Below, piece by piece: positions 47,675 through 54,643 of a stretch of DNA of 64,000 nucleotides; position 1 is the first letter of the stretch, and the number at the start of each line of letters is the position of its first letter. A model generated the notes under the pieces. The model was not told where the DNA came from. It searched no databases and saw only the letters and a program-made list of their open reading frames with translations. Source of the stretch: Thermoanaerobaculia bacterium. Lineage in GTDB: Bacteria > Acidobacteriota > Thermoanaerobaculia > Multivoradales > J023. Both the position numbers and the translations under genes were made by a program. The DNA is taken from positions 51,070 through 115,069 of the forward strand of contig JAUIJL010000029.1 in assembly GCA_030431255.1 (NCBI GenBank), read 5' to 3'.

Positions 47675-50044
47675 TTACTTGCAGGCTTTGGATCCGCCGC
47701 CACGGCAGCGGTTGGAGCAGCAATCGCTGTTCACGTTGCAGCTCGCCCCTTTGGGAGCGCACACCCCTTGGACGGTGATCTGCACGCTGTCGGAACCCGG
47801 GGCGCCGCCGCTGTCGGTCACCGAAGCGGTGATGGTGTGGGTGCCCACGGAGAGGGACGAGCTGGAGAAGGAGCCACCGGTCCCGAGGGCGCCGTCGAGG
47901 CTCGAGCTCCAGGAGAGGGCGGAGGTCAGGGTGCCGTCCTCGGCGTCGGTAGCGCTACCGGAGAAGCTGACGGTGTCGCCTGCGGTGAAGGTCGCGCCGT
48001 TCGACGGCAGGAGCACGGTCACGGCCGGCGGGGTGTTGCCGGTGCCGCCGCAGGCCGCCGGCAGAGCAAAACCCTCGGTCACCTGGGTGTTGTTGGAGCT
48101 GCCGCCGCCGGCGTCGACCCCCATGCCGAAGGCCGCGAACGCACCCCAGACCGTGCAGAGATCCTCACCGCTGTGGTTGTCGGTCGCCGCTTGGAGGATC
48201 GCGTCCCGAGCTTCGAGGAAGGTCGGGCTGCAAGGGGTGAGCTTCATGCCTTCGGTCACGTAGAAGAGCGCCCGATGGTTGCCGGCACCGGCCGCCAGAT
48301 CGAAGAGGTCCGGATCGAAACCCCGTTGATCCACCAGGGCCCAGAACACCTCCCATAAAGCCTGGGTCCAAATCTCGCCGGTGCCGTAAGGCGCGCTCTT
48401 GCCCACCAGGCTGCCGAAGGTGAATGTGTTGACCGCCGGATCCGTTGAGAAGAGCTGGGAGCGGATGGTGTCGTTCGGGGTACCGCCGATCAGCCAAGAG
48501 CCGATGCCCCGGCCGTCGGTGCCGGCGTCTCCGACCTCCGAGGTGTACACCAAGCCGAGCCAGTCACTCCAACCCTCGTCCGGGCTCTGGGTGTTGCTCA
48601 GGCAGTCGGTGGACGGGCCACCCACCAAGCGCCGATTCAAACCGTGCCCGACCTCGTGCAGGGTGACGCCGTTGTCGAGCGCGCCGTCACGACCGTTGCA
48701 GTAGTAGAGGCGGAGCACGCCGGGGGAGCCGTCCGTGCCACCGGCGAAGTTGCCGTTGCAGGTTTGCGCGGTTTGTACTCGCAGATCCACCGGGTCACCG
48801 CCGACACCGCCGTTGCCGAAGTTGTTGGTTTGGAAGTTGCCCGCGGCCTCGTCGAAGCCGTAGTGGTATTGCACGTCGTGGAAGTGGTTCACCCAATAGA
48901 AGGCGTTGGCCGCGCCGGCAGACGCCGAGCTGGTGGGGGCGGCGGTGAGATCGAGGCTGAAGTCACAGTCGAGGGAAACGCCGCAATTGCCCCCGGGGCC
49001 GTTGGCGGTGGTGACGTTGTTGCCCACCAGGGTGGTGTAGGAGCTGGAGCCCGTATCGTGCCAACCCAGTGGGGAAGCGGTGGTGTCGTGGGGGTCGACC
49101 ACCAGCACCCGCGCGTCCGCGGGCGGCAAGGGCGAGGTGTGATGGGGGCTTTCCACGGGTGCCGGGTAGACCCGGTATTGGGCATCGGCGATCTGATCGA
49201 AGCGGGTCCAGACCCGGCCCGTTTCGGCGTCCACCGTCAGCTCGTAGGAGTGACCCAGGTCCGAGCGATCCAGGTTGAAATGCCATGCCAGCCGCGCTTC
49301 GCCCGGTCGAATGGGCAGCCACACGAGGGACGTCTCGATCCGTCGGCTCGACAGCACGGGCTGGTAGAGCTCGAGCCGGCGTGAAAGGCCTTTGCTCGGC
49401 GTCAGCGCTTTCGGCAAGGATGCTCCTGCAAAGCCGTAGGACTCTGCACCCCGGAGCACCGCTTGGGCGGCTTCCACGGACGGGGTCGTGCCGTTCACCG
49501 CCGCCGCTAATTCCGGCACGAAGGCGTTGGTCAAGGAGATCACCCGGCCGTCCCGGTTGACGCTGATGCGCAGCATGCCTTGGTAGACCGGGATGCCGTC
49601 GTGGGTTTGTCGGAAATGGAGATGGGTGGCGCCGGAGACCGATGAATACACCCGATCCACCAGCTCCAGACCGAGCAGATCGGCTTCCGCAAGACCGAGC
49701 AGACGGCGCTGGTCGACGATGTGCTCGATGGCGATCTGCTCAGGGTCGACCCCGGGCCGTGCCTCGGTCAAGAGATCGGTGCGGCTGCCGATGCTGCGAG
49801 CGACGCCGGTGGCGGGGTCGAAGCCCACGGCCAGGTCGCTGGTCGTCCGGCCGAGATGGCGTCGCGCGGCCAATTGATCCGCCGACGGTGCCCTGCTCAG
49901 GCCGTGCTTCACGGCCGTGCGGGCGTCGAAATGGCCGGTCGGCGGAATTTCCGTGGCCGGCGAGGAGGCCGAGGCGGAAGAGGCCAAGGTCGCGGAGGCC
50001 AGGAGCAGCGCTCCTCCGAGGATCGTTGAGAGGGTGAATTTCAT
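47675..50044 (-). CDS. secreted M36 (fungalysin-like) metallopeptidase with Ig-like and six-Cys tail
   Basis: A 789-aa exported zinc peptidase. ATG 50044 has AAAGGA 7 nt upstream and starts the signal peptide; the frame reaching 50098 is unsupported. An FTP/PepSY-like propeptide (about 35-280: HLHFRQTHDGIPVYQGMLRI, WHFNLD) is followed by the catalytic domain: FYWVNHFHDVQYHYGFDEAAGN, the zinc motif HEVGHGLNRR (463-472) and the third ligand in DEGWSDW (Glu490). An Ig-like domain (about 670-760) precedes 28 residues with six cysteines spaced C-x6-C-x5-CC-x3-C-x6-C. Role: extracellular protein degradation. It sits after the TPR gene 50489-51613 but behind its terminator. Confidence 0.92.
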   Translation of the reverse strand: MKFTLSTILGGALLLASATLASSASASSPATEIPPTGHFDARTAVKHGLSRAPSADQLAARRHLGRTTSDLAVGFDPATGVARSIGSRTDLLTEARPGVDPEQIAIEHIVDQRRLLGLAEADLLGLELVDRVYSSVSGATHLHFRQTHDGIPVYQGMLRISVNRDGRVISLTNAFVPELAAAVNGTTPSVEAAQAVLRGAESYGFAGASLPKALTPSKGLSRRLELYQPVLSSRRIETSLVWLPIRPGEARLAWHFNLDRSDLGHSYELTVDAETGRVWTRFDQIADAQYRVYPAPVESPHHTSPLPPADARVLVVDPHDTTASPLGWHDTGSSSYTTLVGNNVTTANGPGGNCGVSLDCDFSLDLTAAPTSSASAGAANAFYWVNHFHDVQYHYGFDEAAGNFQTNNFGNGGVGGDPVDLRVQTAQTCNGNFAGGTDGSPGVLRLYYCNGRDGALDNGVTLHEVGHGLNRRLVGGPSTDCLSNTQSPDEGWSDWLGLVYTSEVGDAGTDGRGIGSWLIGGTPNDTIRSQLFSTDPAVNTFTFGSLVGKSAPYGTGEIWTQALWEVFWALVDQRGFDPDLFDLAAGAGNHRALFYVTEGMKLTPCSPTFLEARDAILQAATDNHSGEDLCTVWGAFAAFGMGVDAGGGSSNNTQVTEGFALPAACGGTGNTPPAVTVLLPSNGATFTAGDTVSFSGSATDAEDGTLTSALSWSSSLDGALGTGGSFSSSSLSVGTHTITASVTDSGGAPGSDSVQITVQGVCAPKGASCNVNSDCCSNRCRGGGSKACK

Positions 50045-50113
50045 GGGAAAATCCTTTACAAAGAGAGCTCTTTTGAGCAGGGATCGTCCACCGCGCACAA
50101 CGCGCGGTATCCG

Positions 50114-50135
50114 CCGTCGAGCGATCGCTCGACGG
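50114..50135. promoter_or_regulatory. perfect 22-bp palindrome upstream of the M36 peptidase
   Basis: Each arm is CCGTCGAGCGA and its complement. It lies about 70 nt upstream of ATG 50044. It has no T-run on either side, so an operator or a leader hairpin is more likely than a terminator. Confidence 0.4.
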
Positions 50136-50404
50136 AAATCAAAAACGTTTTATTACTTTAGATCGAGCTGGTCCCGGGGAACGGGGACGGAGGTCGGGAT
50201 CGGGCAGGAAGTGTTGTAAACAGGGCGCTTCGCGCCAAAAATGACGTGCGGAAAGGGAAGATCACAACCAGCTCCTTCCGGTCTGTGCCGGAGAGTGAGA
50301 GAAAGAAAACTATCTTCCGGCAGCCGTTCGGCCGGCCCGGAATCATCAACTTATATTAATAGAGAGACGGTCGTGATTGTTTGATATAGCCTTCTCTAGA
50401 TATC

Positions 50405-50457
50405 CGCAAATAATTCACCGCCTCGCCGCTCTTGCAGGAGCTGGTGGCGAGGCGGTG
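50405..50457 (-). terminator. terminator of the 374-aa TPR gene
   Basis: A 12-bp stem, CACCGCCTCGCC (50416-50427) with GGCGAGGCGGTG (50446-50457), has an inner GCTC/GAGC stem and is followed on the minus strand by AATTATTT. Confidence 0.65.
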
Positions 50458-50488
50458 GTGCGTCCGGACGGGCTCGGAAGGTCGCTGC

Positions 50489-51613
50489 TCAGAAGATCAG
50501 ATTCGGTCCGAAGTTGGGCATGCCTCCGGCCTGGATCTGCGCCTGCCAGCCCTTGAGGCGATCCTCACCGTGGCTCCAGAATTTGCCACAAAGGGCGAGG
50601 TATTCGAGCACCACATCCCGTTGATCCCGGTCGAGCAGCTCTTTGGCCAGGCTCATATTCGGGCCGAAGGAATTGAGCTGGGGCGAGCCGTCGGTGCGGG
50701 CGGCATCCAAGAGATGGGTCTTGGCGCCGTCGAGATTGTCGCCCTTGAGGTCCAGACGTCCGAGCACGATGTGCCCGTGGTGGAAGAGGTTGCCCGTATT
50801 CCAATGGGCTTCACCTCCGGCCAGCTCGATCATTTCTTGGGCATAGGACCTAGCTTTCTTATCGGCACCGGCGTCGTAAGCGTATTTGGCCAGCTGGGGC
50901 AGAGTCGCTTGGCGCTCGTCTTCGGACATATTGGGCACCGCGCTTTCGAGCTCCGCCAAGGCCCGACGGGCGGCTTCGACGGTGTCGCCGCCGGTGCCGC
51001 TGTGCTGGAAGATCTGGGCCAGCTGGCGGGACCATTGGGGATTCTTCGGCTCGAGGGCCTTAGCCTTCTCGAGCAGCTCTTCCGCCAGCTCTCGATCGTG
51101 CAGGCTGAAGAAGGTCGCGGCGTTGGCTTGGACCCGTGGGTCGTCGGGGTAGCGTTCCACTTGCTCCAACCACAGGCGTTTGGTGAGCTCCATGACCTCG
51201 TCGTGGGGTAGGGCCGCCAACGAACGGGTGAGCTGGGCGGTGCCGGCTTCCTCGGGGTGTTTTTCCAGCAGCCAGCGGAGGTGAGCTTCCCAGGATCGAC
51301 GCTCCTGGGACTGGAACGGACGGTAATAGCTGATCAACCGGAGCCGTGTCTCGGTGTCGTCGGGATGTTGCTTAACTTGTTGCAGCAGGTCGGGAAGCTC
51401 TTCGGCGGTGGGTTTGGGCTCGGCGAAGACCAGCCGCAGCGCGGAGGACAGGTCCATTCCGGAATCGGATTCAGCCGTAGCCTGATCGGCGGCCTGCTCG
51501 TCGGGTCCGGCGACCGCCGGCATCGCCCAAACGGTGATGACTAAGGCGAGGATGCATATGAAGGCGAGAGGTCGATTTGAGGTTGAGTGATCAGAGGGTC
51601 TCGGGTGGCTCAT
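50489..51613 (-). CDS. secreted TPR-like protein
   Basis: A 374-aa exported helical-repeat protein. ATG 51613 has GGAG 8 nt upstream and precedes a signal peptide (hydrophobic core IAFICILALVITVWAM-like, cleavage near AVAGPD). The rest consists of TPR/Sel1-like helices: LPDLLQQVKQHPDDTETRLRL, LEQVERYPDDPRVQANAATFF, LEKAKALEPKNPQWSRQLAQI, GHIVLGRLDLKGDNLDGAKTH. The last is a bacterial-transcriptional-activator-like TPR pair. No enzymatic motif is visible. Monocistronic, with its own terminator; a near-consensus -10 (TATACT) lies at 51654-51659 on the minus strand. Likely a periplasmic scaffold or adaptor. Confidence 0.82.
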   Translation of the reverse strand: MSHPRPSDHSTSNRPLAFICILALVITVWAMPAVAGPDEQAADQATAESDSGMDLSSALRLVFAEPKPTAEELPDLLQQVKQHPDDTETRLRLISYYRPFQSQERRSWEAHLRWLLEKHPEEAGTAQLTRSLAALPHDEVMELTKRLWLEQVERYPDDPRVQANAATFFSLHDRELAEELLEKAKALEPKNPQWSRQLAQIFQHSGTGGDTVEAARRALAELESAVPNMSEDERQATLPQLAKYAYDAGADKKARSYAQEMIELAGGEAHWNTGNLFHHGHIVLGRLDLKGDNLDGAKTHLLDAARTDGSPQLNSFGPNMSLAKELLDRDQRDVVLEYLALCGKFWSHGEDRLKGWQAQIQAGGMPNFGPNLIF

Positions 51614-51653
51614 GGGTGTCTCCGGGTTGTGCAGCAATGGGGTCCGCCTTTTT

Positions 51654-51659
51654 AGTATA
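51654..51659 (-). promoter_or_regulatory. candidate -10 element of the TPR gene
   Basis: TATACT on the minus strand lies 40 nt upstream of ATG 51613. It matches the -10 consensus at five of six positions, but no clear -35 is visible. Confidence 0.28.
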
Positions 51660-51790
51660 CGCCCGGATCCGACGGACTTTCTCGATTCGATTCAGATGAC
51701 GCCGAGCACCGAATCGGCCCAGCGCGGCCGCGGGCTCTGAGGCTGGGACGGCCCTAGGGGATTCCGGCGCGGTTGACGGTGGTCCCGCGG

Positions 51791-52003
51791 CTAGCCGAGA
51801 TCGGGTTGGCTAACGGCGGGGGATGAGGGGATTTGTAGGTCGAGGTCGAGGGTGCGCACGGTGTAGACCGCGGCGACGATGATCAGGCCCAGGAGCAACA
51901 GGGTGAAGGGCAGCAGGTAACGTCGCAGATAGCGGCCGAAGACCGAGGTTTCCCGCAGCTCCGGCAGCTTGTGGGGATCATGGGGGGCGGGTTCTTGGGT
52001 CAT
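51791..52003 (-). CDS. small single-pass membrane protein paired with ABC exporter, 70 aa
   Basis: ATG 52003 overlaps the exporter stop by 4 nt (ATGA), which fixes the start although the frame is open to 52081. A Pro/His-rich N-terminus (MTQEPAPHDPHKLPELRE), a basic stretch (GRYLRRY) and one membrane helix (about 31-51, LLPFTLLLLGLIIVAAVY) are followed by a short tail. The positive-inside rule places the N-terminus in the cytoplasm. It could be an accessory subunit or the remnant of a HlyD-type adaptor, whose N-terminus has a similar layout. No homologue is recognised with certainty. Confidence 0.65.
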   Translation of the reverse strand: MTQEPAPHDPHKLPELRETSVFGRYLRRYLLPFTLLLLGLIIVAAVYTVRTLDLDLQIPSSPAVSQPDLG

Positions 52004-53832
52004 CGGGAGCTCCTGCCGGGGTTGGGCGGATGATTGCTGGGAGAGGCCGACGCTTGGACCATGCGTTGGTAGGTCGGACAATTGGCCTCGAGCTCTTGGT
52101 GGCTGCCGAATCCGGCGACTCCACCGTTTTCCAACACCAAGATGTGGTCCGCCAGGCGCGCGCTGGCGAGCCGATGGGTGACGAAGAGCACCGTGCCGCG
52201 GCCGAGGGTTTGTCGCAGGTGGGCGAAGACATCACGCAAGATCTGCATCTCCGTCTCCACGTCGATATTCGCGGTGGCCTCGTCGAGCAGCAGAATCGGA
52301 GCGCGTCGGAGCAAGGCCCGAGCAAGGGCCACTCGTTGTCGTTGACCGGCTGAAAGGGTGGAGCCCCACTCTGAGACCTCGGTTTGAAGGCCGTCTGGTA
52401 GGTGCTGCATCAAGCCGCCCAAGCCGCAGAGCTCGAGGCATTGATGGACTTCCGCCTCGTCCGGGGGCTCGAAGGTTCCCAGGGTCAAATTCTCCCACAG
52501 GCTGCCGCGCACCAACGCGACGTCTTGCCAGACCACCGACAATTGCTGACGCAGCTCTTTGACCGGTATCTCCGCCAGCGCTCGACCGTCCACGGAGATT
52601 TGGCCGGACAAAGGCTCTTCGAGGCGGGTCAGCAAACGCAGCAGGGACGTCTTTCCCGAGCCGCTGGCGCCGATCAGAGCGGTCACGGAGCCCGCGGGCA
52701 GGTTCGCGCTGACTTGCCGTAAAACGGGTTGCTCCGGGTGGTAGGCGAAATCCACCTTCGAGAGGGAGAACGCCCCATGGAGCTCCCGAGGAGGTTGGCC
52801 CGCGGTTTCGTAGGCGGTGGTGGGGTCCTGCTCCAGGGGCTCGTCGAGGTATTCGAACATGCGGTGCAGGTGCACGGCGCTTTGCTGGAAGTCCGAGAAC
52901 AGCTGGATCAGCTGTTGGATCGGGCCGTAGAGGAAGCCCACGTAGGCGGAGAAGGCCAAGAAATCACCCAAGGTGATCTCTTGGCTCAGGATCAGCGTCC
53001 AGCCGAACCAAGTGAACACCGCCGTGTTGAGACCCCGCAACAGACCGTTGATGGCGTTGAACAGCTGGGAAAGGCCCCCGGCTCGCAGCTGCTGATCCGT
53101 GGCGTGGTGCACGGAATCGTCGGCCCGCTCGAAGACTCGGTTCTCCAGACCCATGGTCTTGAAGGTGCGAATATGGCTCAGGGTCTCGATTTGGAAGGCG
53201 TTGAGGTCCGCAAAGGCTTCCGACGCCCGCTGCCAGCGCTTACGAAGGATCGGCCCGGAGAAGATGGTGACCGAGAAGGTGATGGGCAGGCTGATGATCG
53301 CCACCAGCGCCAAGCGCCAGTCCAGGTAGAAGAGCACGGGCGGGACCAGGAGCAGATACACGCCTTGGACGAAGACCGTTTGAAAGACCCGCCCGATGGA
53401 TTCGAGGGCACGTCCCAGATCCTGAAAACGGCTGTTGATCTCGCCGACTTGGTGTTGATCGAAGAATCGCGATCGCAGGTGCTGCAAATGGTTGAAGAAC
53501 ATCAACCGGGTTGCATTGTTCAGGCGGGTGTTGACGTAGAGGCTGAAATATCCTCGCAGACCGCCGAGCAAGGTGCCGGCCAGGCTCAAGACGAGCATGC
53601 CCAGGACCAAGACGTGCATCAGGGTGACGTCTTGGTCCGGATAGACCTTGTCCACCAGTAGCTTGGTGAAATAGGGCGTGACCATGGCCACGGAGCTCAT
53701 GACCAAGGCCAGCAGCATGCTCTGACCGAGATCGCCCCAAAACGGACGAATCATGCGCACCAAACGCATGAATAGGCGCGCCGCTCTCCTCAAGTCCGGG
53801 GTTTCAGGTGGGGTTTTGGGCTGCGGGCTCAT
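52000..53832 (-). CDS. ABC exporter, fused permease-ATPase (MsbA/HlyB type, no C39 peptidase)
   Basis: A 610-aa half-transporter. A six-helix membrane domain (about 25-330; MLLALVMSSVAMVTPYFTKLLVDKV, YLLLVPPVLFYLDWRLALVAI) is followed by the ATPase: Walker A GASGSGKTS, Q-loop VVWQD, signature LSAGQRQRV, Walker B ILLLDEATANID and H-loop VTHRLAS. The spacing and the FRSRFFDQHQVGEINSRFQD-type coupling segment recall type I protein/peptide or lipid exporters. No N-terminal C39 peptidase is present. It is coupled to a 70-aa membrane protein and divergent from the ECF/kinase operon. The substrate may be a nearby small protein or a glycolipid; neither is shown. Confidence 0.92.
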   Translation of the reverse strand: MSPQPKTPPETPDLRRAARLFMRLVRMIRPFWGDLGQSMLLALVMSSVAMVTPYFTKLLVDKVYPDQDVTLMHVLVLGMLVLSLAGTLLGGLRGYFSLYVNTRLNNATRLMFFNHLQHLRSRFFDQHQVGEINSRFQDLGRALESIGRVFQTVFVQGVYLLLVPPVLFYLDWRLALVAIISLPITFSVTIFSGPILRKRWQRASEAFADLNAFQIETLSHIRTFKTMGLENRVFERADDSVHHATDQQLRAGGLSQLFNAINGLLRGLNTAVFTWFGWTLILSQEITLGDFLAFSAYVGFLYGPIQQLIQLFSDFQQSAVHLHRMFEYLDEPLEQDPTTAYETAGQPPRELHGAFSLSKVDFAYHPEQPVLRQVSANLPAGSVTALIGASGSGKTSLLRLLTRLEEPLSGQISVDGRALAEIPVKELRQQLSVVWQDVALVRGSLWENLTLGTFEPPDEAEVHQCLELCGLGGLMQHLPDGLQTEVSEWGSTLSAGQRQRVALARALLRRAPILLLDEATANIDVETEMQILRDVFAHLRQTLGRGTVLFVTHRLASARLADHILVLENGGVAGFGSHQELEANCPTYQRMVQASASPSNHPPNPGRSSR

Positions 53833-54045
53833 GGTGCGGGTTGATGGAGAATGTCGATCTTATGATGTGTGCTCGGGCCTCGGGCATGGGCGTGCCGCGG
53901 TTCAGCGGAGCCTCGGGTGTCCTCAATGGGCCGACCGGCGCGAGCGTCTCGGTCTCTGGGGCGGGGCAATATAGCACGGGGGCGCGAGACCGGCGCTCGG
54001 GCCGATCCAAGTCATGGGCGAGGGGCCCGCGGAGGTGGTAGAATT

Positions 54046-54627
54046 TTGCCAGCTGTGTCTAAACCTCCCACTGATCTCACGCTCCTGCTCCGCTCCTGGG
54101 GTGAGGGGGATGCCGAAGCCGAGGCTGAGCTCTGGCCGATCGTCTACAACGAGCTCCGCGGTCTGGCCAAGATGGTGTTGATCGGCCGACGTCGAATCCA
54201 GGGCTCCGGCACCACGACGTTGGTCCACGAAGCCTATTTGCGGCTGCTCGGCGGCAATGTCCACTGGAATGATCGCCGCCACTTCTTTGCCGTGGCGGCG
54301 CGGGCCATGCGCTTCGTGTTGGTGGACGAGGCGCGCAAGCGCACCACCGAAAAGCGCGGGGCGGAGGAGCCGCGAGCGGAGGTTCCGGAGAACGTCGCCG
54401 ATCCCCTGGCCTTGCGCGCTCAAGAGGTGCTGCACGTGCACCAGGCCTTGGAACGGCTCGCGGAGCTCAACCCTCGTCATGTGCGCTTGGTAGAGCTCCG
54501 GTTTTTCGCCGGGCTCTCCCTGGATGAAACCGCCGAGATCCTGGACGTCTCCCGGCCCACGGTGGTTCGAGATTGGAAGGCGGCCCGGGCGTGGTTGCAC
54601 GGCGAGCTGCAAGCACCGGTTTCCTGA
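54046..54627 (+). CDS. ECF-type RNA polymerase sigma factor linked to a Ser/Thr kinase (second pair)
   Basis: A 193-aa ECF sigma factor (TIGR02999-like). I choose TTG 54046 because GGAGGTG ends 8 nt upstream; GTG 54055 is the alternative, and the frame is open to 53869 without support. Region 2 (about 18-105: IVYNELRGLAKMVLIGRRRI, TTTLVHEAYLRLLGG, HFFAVAARAMRFVLVDEAR) and region 4 (about 130-185: LRFFAGLSLDETAEILDVSRPTVVRDWKAARAWL) are complete. The usual acidic DAED-like motif of region 2.2 is replaced by Thr56-Thr57-Thr58. The next gene is a kinase starting 16 nt downstream, repeating the arrangement at 29690-32413. Confidence 0.9.
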   Translation: MPAVSKPPTDLTLLLRSWGEGDAEAEAELWPIVYNELRGLAKMVLIGRRRIQGSGTTTLVHEAYLRLLGGNVHWNDRRHFFAVAARAMRFVLVDEARKRTTEKRGAEEPRAEVPENVADPLALRAQEVLHVHQALERLAELNPRHVRLVELRFFAGLSLDETAEILDVSRPTVVRDWKAARAWLHGELQAPVS

Positions 54628-54643
54628 TGAGAGTGACCCTCTG

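Larger units (their letters stand above)
50045..50488. other. 444-nt intergenic region upstream of the M36 peptidase
   Basis: No gene is seen. It holds the terminator at 50405, an AT-rich stretch at about 50341-50415 (weak candidate promoter TTGCGG-17-TATCAA on the minus strand) and the palindrome at 50114. A long 5' leader of more than 250 nt for the peptidase is possible. Confidence 0.4.

Noticed and set aside
52729..53661. 310-aa antisense frame over the ABC exporter
   Set aside because: The sense gene has complete ABC motifs; the antisense product is low-complexity and lacks a ribosome site.
53869..54045. Longer N-terminus for the second ECF sigma factor
   Set aside because: The added 59 residues are Arg/Gly-rich and unlike the family. 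TTG 54046 has a well-placed GGAGGTG.
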